DNA from: Acanthamoeba sp. SK_2022b
Taxonomy: Eukaryota > Discosea > Longamoebia > Acanthamoebidae
NCBI GenBank assembly: GCA_027943245.1
Contig: JANDJZ010000348.1
Span: 1-13,957, forward strand
Length of the DNA: 13,957 bases
Reading direction: 5' to 3'
Shown: positions 1 to 8,726 of the stretch, piece after piece
How the letters are laid out: each line of letters begins with the position of its first letter
Numbering within the stretch: the stretch's first letter is position 1
Notes under the pieces: generated by a model
The model's database searches: none
What the model was told of the DNA's origin: nothing
What the model saw: the letters and a program-made list of their open reading frames with translations, nothing else
Translations under genes and position numbers: made by a program

Positions 1-2604
1 CGTGCGGGGAGAGGAGAGGGCTAGCAGAGCATGGTCTTGGTTGATCGGGCGCACCTCGAACTCGCTACTGCTGTCGTTCTCGACAAAGGCCGTAGAGAGC
101 CAGTCGTCCATGTACAGCGGCCGGACGTGCATGTAGATCTCCGAAATGACCTTCATGTTGCCTGCAGGGCGCGGGCGCCATCACGCCCACCGCTTTGCGT
201 AAGCAGCGCCACCGCTCCCCTCACCCAAAGGCATTTTGCGCGGTCTTGTGCGCGTGCGAGGTGTGAGGTGTGATGGAGTCGGTACTCGTGCGCCACTTGC
301 GGCCTAGGAATTTGGTGAGGTTCTTGATCAGTTTGAGGCTGTAGAGGCGAATCCACGCGTTGTCGAATCCCAGCAGTCGCTTCAAAATGGCCTGCACGTT
401 CCAATCGCCAATCAACACACGCACGCGCGCGCAACACGCAACACGCGCGGGTGGCGAAGACGAAGCAAGAACGACGAACCGGAGCCGCAAACTTGATGAG
501 GAGGAGGCAGCGGTGATGGTTGTACTTGGCGAGCTTCTGGAGGATGCGCAGGAAGTTCACCAGCGCAAAGAACTTGCGCTTAGAGTAGCGCAGCCCGCTG
601 TCGTCCCCGACGTCGTCCGCCGACGACAGCTCGCTCTCAGCGACAAACAGCCTGATCAGTTCATGACCCACCCCCGTGTCGTTGCATACGTCAGCATGAC
701 TAACCCCCTCCCCATCAAGAAGAAAGCCAGAAGCAGGGGCGTTACTCCATGGCGGGCAAGGCGGGCGAGGTGAGCAGCGGCGATTCGGGCTGGTTGATGA
801 GCTTGAGTATGAGAAGCATCATCTTGGCCTCGACCAACAACTGTTGCACCCTCCCCCAAACATTATCATCGCCACATTGTCAATCGTGTGTCGTGCGTCA
901 CGTGCGTGGCGTGTTGGCGTACAGATTGCAGGTAGGCGGCCTGGATGGGGTGGTTGGCCCGGGTGTGCTTTAGGAGAAGCAGGAGCAGGCCCGAGATGGC
1001 CTTGACCATGATCTCCTCGTGTCGCGCCCGCTCGGCCGCCTGGGTGATCCCCACGTCGCCGATCTCGGCGTAGAGATTGTGCGGAGGAGGCGCCCCGCGC
1101 TTGTCCGATGGCGCGAGCGCCAATAGGAAGTTAAGCAGATGAATGAACACCTACAACCAACGAGCAAAACGTAAGTCGTGTGCGTATGTGAGGTGTTGTG
1201 TCATGTGTTGTGTGCGTGTGTGCGTGTGTCAGGGGAGTTCCCGAACCCGACGGAAGCGGGGCAGCATCGCACGGTAGAACGCTTCGACGCTGCTGGTGGT
1301 GGGTTGGAGGCCGCGCGGCTGATCGCCATCGATCCCGTCATCGCTCGGTAGGGCTCCGGCGACGTCATCCTGCGCGCGCGCCCCGAGTCGGAACCCAACC
1401 GCGGTGAGACAGAGCTTTGGGGCGACTGAATGAAGCAAAACATAATATGATGATTGAAAAAAAATATTAAATAGAACAAGAAATAAAGCAATTAGCGGTG
1501 ATCACGGGCCGTACGGAGGAATCAAAGGGGAAGTGGGCGGGATGCGAGTAAGGGCTCAGCCCACGTTCCATCAGTCTCTGGGCCTCCCGCAGCGCCTGCG
1601 CCCTCCCCCCCACACGTCGAAGTGAGACAAAGCTCTGCGCAACTTGAATGGGAGTCAGGGCCAGCGGCGTACGGTCGGCATGCCGGCGCTCGAGTAGACC
1701 GAAGCCTGCATCGCCAGGCGCGTGTGGGACCTGCGGCACAGACGAAGTCAAATCGAAAGCGAAGCCAAGAATTGGCGGGAAGGGAGGAAGGGGGGAGGCG
1801 AGCAAAGCATACTTGCGAAACTGGGTCGCGTGCTGGCGGAGGGCCTGCAGGTGCGTGGGGCTGCTCTTTACGTCGAGGGGCCCCAGTGGGGGCAGCCCGC
1901 TCCGTTTTCGCGCCTCCTGCTTCTTGCGAGCGAGGGCGGCCGTGCCGCCCCATCCATACAGCATGCTCTTCCACAACAGCAGCAACACCTACGACACGCA
2001 CGCACACCACACACGGCCACAGAAAAACACGCATCGATGAGGCATTAAGGAACAGCTGAGCCTGCTCTTCGGTGCTGCGTTAGTTGAACCTTCTTGATGG
2101 GATAGCTGGGATGGCGACGGTCGCCAAAGTCGATGAGGCAGTCGAACAGCACGTAGATCAGCCCACGCGGCTCGCCGTTGCCGACTGTTTCGATTTCGTA
2201 GGCCCACACTCAGCTGTCAGAGCGTATGGGCGTGTGCGGGCGGGGAGAAGGGAGGTACCGAGCCTGAGAGGCAGGTCGGGGTGGTTCGAGTTGGAGATGA
2301 GCAACAGCAGGAGCAGGTTGGCATAAACCCGCATGTCCGCATCATCGGCCGTCTCCATCCTCTCCACATCTCCTTCCTCCTTGGCCTCTCGCTGCCCCTT
2401 GTCCTCTTCGACCACCCTGGGCCCAGAGGAGTCGACAGTTGAAAACCCAAACGATCGTCCACTCACGGTCTCACACACAGAGCGGAACTCTGTGTGCTGC
2501 GCTGGCGATGTGATAGGTGTACCTCTTGGCTGCGCAAAAGCACTCAACATAGATCTCGTACGCTCCCGCGTCTGCGCGTGCGGCAGTGAGTCTCATTGCG
2601 AGCG

Positions 2605-2674
<70 letters not shown>

Positions 2675-3295
2675 TGTACCCATGAGCACTCGGTTGGTGG
2701 CGAGGGCGCGCTGGAGCAGCCGCTGCGGGTCCTCCTCTTCCTCTTCGGCCCGAATGTGATGCAGCCGGGCGGCCGAGACCTCAATCTCGCCGCCCAAGGC
2801 AAAGTGCAAGAGCGCCAGGGCCGTCTGCCGCATGTCGCCCAGCGGTAGCCGAGAAGCCTCCTCCCCCGACTCGCAGGCCTGCGCTGGCCCGATGGGCAGA
2901 CTCAAGCGATCGAGTAGAGCGCGCACGACCTCGCCACGGGAGACCTGCCCTGTCGACGTCGAAATGACCTGGAGGAGGGGCACTACGTGCCGCGCTACGT
3001 CGCGGGCTTGGCGAGCCTCTCCTGCCGACAGCACCTCAGAGAGCTCCTCGCCTCGGTTCCCCTCGTCCTCGTACTCGCCCTCCACCGCAACGCGCGCCTA
3101 TGACCTCATCTTTAACCAGATGATAATAATAATAAAATAACGGAGATCAATGCGAGATGGCACCTTCTTCTTTGGATGGGAGGATGACGCGGCGGCTTGC
3201 AGCTCCTTAAGTTTCTCGAGGGTGAGTGGCAGGGTGGCCCGCCCCTGGGCCGAACTCCTCTTCTTGTGACGTGCGGCTACTTCACCTTCGGACAT
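1..3295 (-). CDS. STRIP1/2 (Far11, FAM40) homologue, STRIPAK scaffold, C-terminus cut by window edge
   Basis: Predicted exons (minus strand, 5' to 3'): 3295-3164, 3097-2680, 2571-2523, 2416-2259, 2208-2090, 1988-1813, an unresolved part within 1812-1426, 1425-1247, 1150-923, 840-746, 651-480, 391-286, 161-<1. Family landmarks occur in the expected order: an acidic EYEDE / EELSEVLS stretch (start of the N1221 domain), IKK-VLLLLWKSMLYGWGG followed by SGLPPLGP, VEAFYRAMLPRF, then EEIMVKAISGLLLLLLKH, NFLRILQKLAKYNHHR, LKLIKNLTKFLGRKWR and NMK..SEIY..V...YMDDW of the C-terminal DUF3402 region. STRIP proteins are alpha-helical cytoplasmic scaffolds that join striatin, PP2A and MST/GCK kinases (family knowledge). 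The start at 3295 gives a basic 44-residue first exon; N-termini vary in the family. The last ~50-100 residues should lie left of position 1. Family call very sure; exon limits good except 1426-1812. Confidence 0.9.
2606..2673. repeat. (TG)34 microsatellite inside a STRIP intron
   Basis: An uninterrupted TG dinucleotide run of 68 nt. On the coding (minus) strand it is a CA repeat starting within about 6 nt of the GTACAT splice donor at 2679 and filling most of the 108-nt intron 2679-2572. Because the intron length is a multiple of three and has no stop, it also reads as a false Thr-His repeat peptide that is unlikely to be protein. Confidence 0.95.
3119..3139. repeat. short (ATA/AAT) run in STRIP intron 1
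   Basis: An AT-only trinucleotide-like tract (ataataataata) lies in the first intron (3163-3098) of the STRIP gene. On the coding strand it is T-rich, between a GTGCCA donor and a CATAG acceptor, so it may serve as the pyrimidine-rich part of the intron. Confidence 0.6.
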
Positions 3296-4621
3296 CTTGT
3301 TGCCGCAGGTTGCGTAAATTCTTTCTTTGCTTTCTTTTTCAGAGAGGGGAAAATGGGATTTCTGTGCTCAACCTCACTCTGTTCCACCCCAAGATAGTTG
3401 TGAGCTGGAGTTACAATGGCCAATTATGCTGCAGTGAGTGGTACCTTGGAAATAATCAAAAAAAAATGGGGGTAATCTTTGGTGTAACAAACATAAGCCA
3501 ACAAAACCTGGTGGAGGGGGTGAGGGCTACTTGCCAATTAGCATTTGTCTCAGCTCACTATGGGCAAGCAGATCCAAGAACAAGTAACCTCGTGAATGCC
3601 ACTGACCGCACATACACAATTAGATTTATAGATATTTTTGCACTTTTTTCAATGACTGCAAAAAATATCCTGAGAATTTTCAACTTGCACCTCATTGGCT
3701 CTGTTATTGTATGTGGCTTCTCATTCCACCCCAACTCTGGTGTCCCTGCCACCAGTCAAACATGGCACACAGCACATTTGATGTACACCTGGCCCACTTG
3801 GAGAAAGAGGCATTCTGGCACACTCAATGGAGGTACTCCATGGCAATTTGATTTGTAGGGTACACTCAGTCAATGCATGCATGTACTTCAGAAGGCAGAG
3901 GGCAAACAGCAGCCAAAAATCAGCCACTGCTCATGGAGAGGTGCACCAGCACCCTCTTCTCATATTAAGAGTTTTTATCTTGTGTTATGTGGTGGTGACA
4001 GTCTTAAAGATTTGAAGCATGTGAGTTGTATTGCGGGCTGTGCATCATGATGTAGTGGCATCTCATGTCTTCTGGATTAACAAGCAATCAAAACAAGGAG
4101 GCACTACTCTCCATGGTGTGGATGCAGCTTCATGTGGGCTCAAGCTGCCAAAAGCATCTGACTGTGAATGGCGCCATAACTCCTGATGTGCTGTGGTTGG
4201 TATTGGGTTGTGTGTGAGCCTTCAACAGGGAGTGCATGAAGTACTGGGTCCACAAACTCCTCAGATGCAAACCAGCCCCCTATGAGAATATGCCCTCTGA
4301 AGTGGGCCACCACCATGAACTGTCCTTGCACGGTGGCTGGATGTAGCCAACGAGGTCAATGCTCCCATGGCATGGTTGAAAAGGGCCCAAAACCCTGTGG
4401 CGAAGGAGATAAAGGACCACTTCAATCAGACCATAGCACATGGATGCGCTCAAGGATAGAGTGCAATGAGACATGGGTGATCAACTTTGGTAGTGGTGGT
4501 GAGAATGGTGAGACGTACAAGATGATATGGCCTTGACTAGGACCCAAATATGAGAAACTGTGTCATTAACATTGTACATGACATGGAGTGGACTAAGGCA
4601 TACAAACACATGTCTGATGTT

Positions 4622-4644
4622 TGATAATGAGTCGTTCATTATCA
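4622..4644. repeat. perfect inverted repeat, 9-bp stem, 5-nt loop
   Basis: The arms tgataatga and tcattatca are exact reverse complements separated by gtcgt. It lies in the CpG-poor block, and the loop holds one of the few CpGs there. Function unknown. Confidence 0.7.
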
Positions 4645-5199
4645 TTGGATATAAATTCTTGAATGGTGTTTCCAGATCATAACCTTTTTAAGCATGATCT
4701 CTTCTATTGAAAAAATGGTGATCAATATCTTATATGAGTGTGGCCACCAAGAAGCTTGAATAAATTTAGCGCCACTAGCAAGCACAAGAAGCCCAGCATG
4801 AACACATTCTTGTTTTCAGGCCAACAGTTGTCTGGATGTGATGAAGCACAAGCTGTTATGGTACTGGTAGTTTCAGAAATGAACACCTAGTCATGTTTCT
4901 TGAAGGTGCCACTGACAGTCAATGTTGTATGTTTGTGATTTGCACCATTCACCATTCACCAGCCACCATGATGGAGCTGCTGCAGAATTCATGAAATCTT
5001 AATGCTCATGACTGAGTTGGGGATGGGGGCTGGATGACTGACCTTGTTGACTGCTTCTGACTACAACATCTTAACTGAAACCACCATTACTGCTGTGACC
5101 TCCAAATGTCTAAAAAACAGCTTGTGCTTTCATGATACCATCTACTGCCAACTCAATGGCCTTGTATACTTGTTGTTTCCGTTGGAGAAGTGGCCACAG

Positions 5200-5264
5200 T
5201 ATATAAAGGCATTGTAACATGGGTTATGCTGGATATAAGTTGACATTTTTTGATATGCAATAAA
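5200..5264 (+). promoter_or_regulatory. TATA-like box and AATAAA 55 nt apart, possible remnant of an element's terminus
   Basis: TATATAAAG at 5200-5208 is followed by AATAAA at 5259-5264. The close spacing resembles the U3/R end of an LTR or a mini-promoter, but I found no second copy of this segment in the window, so an LTR is not shown. In AT-rich DNA both motifs can occur by chance. Confidence 0.2.
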
Positions 5265-5971
5265 AATCACTTGTTATCTTTGGATTTGCCCAAAACAATG
5301 AGTTAGCATTTTTCAGCAAAAGTAATTTAATCATTGCAAAATGGGAGATTTGGAGTTAAAACCTATTTTGAGGAGCTAAATCTTGAAATCAAAATCAATT
5401 TTAAAATGCCTGGACCTCTCATTTGATAATTGAGGCGGTTCTTCATGTTTTCCTTCTGCAGGCCAACAAGTGCACTCTCCATCCTGAGGTGCTACAAGTT
5501 GTTTTTTCTGCTTGAAAAATGGTAACACACCACAACATCCACACATTTATGCAACATGGATTTGTTGAGACTTGATTTAACCTGTGTGGTTAGTGATAGC
5601 AATTGGCTGATGCTGGTGAGAATGGTTGAGTGTTACTTTCATTGGTTAAGCAACAGCAACCTCCTCCTAAGCAAATGAGAGGTCGAATGGCTGCACTTGT
5701 GGATGTTGTGTCAAGGCCAGGCACATCACACCTTCTCAACAAATCCTTTCATTGCATGCATGGACCATTGCTGGTGTTGCTCCTTCACCTTGTGATGAAA
5801 CGCTGCACTGTCATGCATGTGCCAGTGGTGTGCATGCGTGAAGCAGAGCTCTGAGGCAAGGCCCAATACTAAACATCAAACACTTGGGGAAATGGGAAAA
5901 GTAAACACAGAAGGTGAAGGACCTTCAACAGGTGTAGGCTCAATAACTGAAGATGATGATGATGACAATTA

Positions 5972-5988
5972 AGCCAGGATTCCTGGCT
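5972..5988. repeat. perfect inverted repeat (8-bp arms, 1-nt centre) at the end of an open frame
   Basis: Arms agccagga and tcctggct flank a single T. The repeat begins on the last base of the TAA stop that closes a plus-strand frame ending in EDDDDDN (stop 5970-5972). This could be a 3'-end hairpin or part of a transposon terminus; neither is proven. Confidence 0.6.
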
Positions 5989-6111
5989 CAGTGGGCTTTC
6001 TGTAGCTTTGTCTTTAGGTAGTTAACCCTAAGGGCTATCATCAGAGTTCTTGTAAAGTGTTGGCTGAAGGTTTCACTGCCTCTTACTGTCCAAACAGTAA
6101 TTGTAATGTAT

Positions 6112-6154
6112 GGATTTAAATCCACTTAGAGAAGTGGTAAATAAATATTTATTT
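6112..6154. repeat. cluster of palindromes at the edge of the CpG-poor block
   Basis: Three adjacent palindromic units: ggatttaaatcc (6112-6123), the hairpin CCACTT-AGAG-AAGTGG (6122-6137), and the perfect 16-nt palindrome aaataaatatttattt (6139-6154). They mark the right edge of the CpG-depleted block and sit just past the F-box gene's stop codon. Confidence 0.7.
6148..6153 (-). terminator. poly(A) signal AATAAA of the F-box gene (palindromic, readable on both strands)
   Basis: On the minus strand AATAAA starts only 4 nt after the TAA stop (6160-6158). The surrounding 16-nt palindrome also gives AATAAA on the plus strand at 6140-6145. The 3' UTR would be only a few tens of nucleotides. Canonical hexamer seen; its use is inferred. 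Confidence 0.55.
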
Positions 6155-6157
6155 TAC

Positions 6158-7709
6158 TTAGCCTCTGGGCGGGGGAGGAAGGTCGCTCGTAAGATGAGAA
6201 CTCCAGATGAGGCTATCCAGCCCATAAATAATGAAGCGCTCATTTTGAAAGAGCTCCCCAAACCGCTGGCGCAGGTCTGCACGTGAAAGGCTGGACAGAG
6301 ACGAAGCACCAAAGAGAAAGGCAAAGACCCGCCCGAAGAGCTTGTTCAGGTGGGCCAAACACAGGTCGTAGTTCCGAGGCCAAGCAGGAAAGCCCAGAGC
6401 GTGATGGCCATACTCTCGCTGCACCATTAGCGTTAGTTTTAGTATTAGCATCAAGATTTGGTGGATGGTGGGTGCACATGCCTGCCTTGGAACCGGCAAG
6501 TCCTCGATACGGGGAGCAGAATGCACTGTCACGGCAGATAGTGGTTGTGAGAAGATAAAACCCATAAAACGCGTAATAGAGGTGTTAGTAGGTAAAGTGA
6601 GGCTCGCACTGCTGATGTGCAAGGTGTGCACAATATGTGGATCACGAGCAGCGCCTCCCTGCCGGCCTCGGTAGGCAACATGGAGAGGCAGGCCCGTTGT
6701 TAGGCTGTAGATCGTCATATTAGCGTCGTACTTGTCATCCAATATTCCCTCAAAATCCACGCTGTTATGTTGCATCACCCATTTGCGCGCGCACACATAC
6801 AAAAGCAATCCTGTTGTTAGCACTGTGAACAGTCACCCTTGAAAGGAGGTGATAACAAACCTCTTACTGCAGTGGGTGTTGTAGAGGTAGACGCCTGGCA
6901 TCAGGTGCTGGAATAACCTGGCTGCCATGCCATCGAGTGGCTGTGCACGGAACGTTTCGCGCAATGTTTCCTGTCTTTGTACCCGACGTGTGGCCGCCTT
7001 GAGTGCTGCCGTGAGGGATTCAAACAAGGCCAAGTTGTCTTCATCGAGGTTCACCACTTGTTGAGTGAAAGTTCGCAGCTGGGCAGCAATGCCCCTCTGG
7101 CACTTCACACGATCACCTGATGATCACAAACGTTGGAGAACGAAAGAAAGTTAAGCAATAAATACGAGGGAAGGCCTAAGATTAAGCTGTACTAGCGTAG
7201 TGTAGACGCAGACGCTCCAGTGCAATCGACTTCCAGTCGACCCTATCCCTCCTTGCGACATCTTCCACCTCCTCGCCATGCTCTCCTTCCAGTGTCACAG
7301 TGTCCTGGGCCGCGACGTCCATGTCGGCGGGGAGGGGCACCGGAAGCTTCAGCAGAGGCCATGAATTGAAGTAGGCCCGTCGCCAGACCGGGCCCTGCCA
7401 TAATGATGAAGACGGAGGGGACGAGTTGTTGTAGAGTGGAGGCTGAGGAGCCTGCTTGGCGGTGGGCGTGGTAAGGAGAGCGCGCCAGGCGTGGCACACA
7501 GCTGAGGCGCACACGAGCTGGTCGACACAAAGCCATCCGAGCACGTCGAGCATAATCTCAGCAGGGAGCACCTCGTTCACCACGGGTGGTTCCTTTTTTG
7601 TGCGTGGTTGGGTCTTTTTCATCTTTGGGGCAACCTCGAGTTGTTCTGGGTGTGAAGGGGTAGCCACTTCACTACTATCAGGGGTAGAACGGTTTTTTCC
7701 GGTTATCAT
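6158..7709 (-). CDS. F-box domain protein, three predicted exons
   Basis: Exons 7709-7193, 7116-6868 and 6810-6158 join in phase to give 472 residues. After a Lys/Pro-rich N-terminus (about 1-45), residues about 46-88 form an F-box: LPAEIMLDVLGWL, then VCASAVCHAWRALL, followed by WRRAYF and DWKSIALERLRL typical of the region just after it. F-box proteins bind Skp1 in SCF ubiquitin ligases and present substrates (family knowledge). The remaining ~300 residues are helical-looking and match no substrate-binding repeat I recognise, so the target is unknown. A further in-frame intron at 6493-6419 (75 nt, GTTCCA donor, CTAAC branch-like motif, GTGCAG acceptor) is possible and would remove 25 residues. 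The gene lies between two CpG-depleted blocks but is itself CpG-bearing and open. F-box call fairly sure; exon 3 less so. Confidence 0.78.
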
Positions 7710-8726
7710 CTTCCTGTGTGGAAGGAGTGGAGGCTCGTGCCGCTCGCCTGCTTTATTTCCTTTGCCAAATCTTTAGAGGAACGTTTTCGTAACCTCAAGT
7801 GGGCATTGGCGGGGAGTTGATTTGGCCTCTTTTAGGGGAGTTATCCTTCAGCTGAACATGCACCAGACAGCTGGTGTAGATCTGTCAAAACTACAGCTGT
7901 GTGGTCATCTCTTTTTTTGAATGCAAAGGCATGCACTCTCCTCCCATTTCTGTTAGCCATTGCTTTATTACATTACACCTAATAAACAGATTTATGGCAC
8001 ATGTACCTCACCACTGTTCATGGAGGCTGAAGTGATGCACATTTTACCATAGGCTTTCTATCACTCATATGCAGTGCTAATCCCATGTACTCCCTGGGTT
8101 GCCACAATGATGTGGCTCACTTGATAATGATATTGATTGGGCCTGTTTTACACCAGATATAATTGTCACAAAGACACCAACAGAGTGTTAAGAAAAAAGT
8201 AACAATAGCTCTTTGACAATGTACACTTTTTATACACATACTTGACCCTAAAAGATGTACAAGGCTGCATAAAAAAGCTTCAAATTATGTACACTGAGCA
8301 AGGACATAGATTAGGATGCCATTGGGTTCCCAGTATGAAAGTCTTCACCCCCACTTTCTCCCCTTCCATGGGCAGCAGATTGTCAAAGTGAAGTGCCCTT
8401 TTGATTCAGTGCCTGTGATCCTCACAGGCGAGGACACTAACCCACTTGAAGCGTTGGCTTGACAGAGTTAGTGGGGCCACCAATCAATGAGCTCTGCCTG
8501 CTGTCAGTGCATGTCATTTTGAATATTGGCGGCCTGGGCTTGGTAACAGAAGAAAACTCGCCCAAAGGACAAACAGCAGCAAGGAAAACACAAAAAAACT
8601 CGGCGAGAGACGTAAAGAGTAGTGACCTGGTCCACCGCGGTTATCTCCCTGACGACCCTCCAACCCCTCCAACTCCTTCAACCCCCTTCCCAAATACACA
8701 AGCCCCAGGGACTGCCCACTTTAGGG
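7710..8726. other. divergent intergenic region with a 617-nt CpG-free stretch
   Basis: This separates the starts of the F-box gene (minus) and the RING-ubiquitin gene (plus) and should hold both promoters. Between the CpG at 7810-7811 and the next at 8429-8430 there is not one CpG, in DNA of moderate GC content. Reading frames here are short and unrecognisable. From about 8530 to 8726 CpG returns and the sequence becomes GC/pyrimidine-rich, which probably marks the proximal promoter and 5' UTR of the RING gene; about 100 nt at the F-box side are likewise CpG-bearing. Confidence 0.7.
8657..8692. repeat. imperfect pyrimidine-rich tandem repeat (cctccaac-like)
   Basis: Units such as ctccaacccc / ctccaactcc / ttcaaccccc repeat imperfectly just upstream of the RING-ubiquitin start. 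The tract may be a promoter or 5' UTR element. Translating it in frame gives only Leu/Pro/Gln low complexity, which argues against using the in-frame upstream ATG at 8622. Confidence 0.5.

Larger units (their letters stand above)
3296..6157. other. AT-richer, CpG-depleted intergenic block, probable decayed insertion
   Basis: About 2.9 kb without a recognisable intact gene. Composition changes abruptly at both ends: from roughly 3320 to 6157 I count about 16 CpG dinucleotides, while TG and CA are very common; the genes on both sides are CpG-rich. That pattern is expected when a methylated sequence decays by 5mC deamination. Broken reading frames occur on both strands: an open frame on plus to 3858, one on minus about 4331-4140, and a plus frame ending in an acidic DDDDDN tail at 5972. 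I could not match any of them to a transposase, reverse transcriptase or viral protein. I found no terminal repeats or target-site duplication by eye. Could be a dead transposon, an endogenised viral fragment or simply silenced intergenic DNA. Confidence 0.6.

Noticed and set aside
2333..2674. Plus-strand frame ending in a Cys-Val repeat
   Set aside because: It only translates the TG microsatellite within the STRIP intron.
4140..4474. Minus-strand frames in the CpG-poor block as a transposase or integrase
   Set aside because: Read in pieces they give peptides such as VAHFRGHILIGGWF, but no catalytic motif of a known family is visible, so no family was assigned.
5970..6000. Possible tRNA or SINE-like box around ggctcagtggg
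   Set aside because: No cloverleaf, no B box and no acceptor stem could be formed.
6010..6036. TTAACCCTAAGGG, resembling a telomere unit
   Set aside because: A single copy with no tandem array; chance is sufficient.
8622..8726. Upstream in-frame ATG extension of the RING-ubiquitin protein
   Set aside because: The 35 extra residues are Leu/Pro/Gln low complexity from a pyrimidine tract; the ATG at 8727 is preferred.
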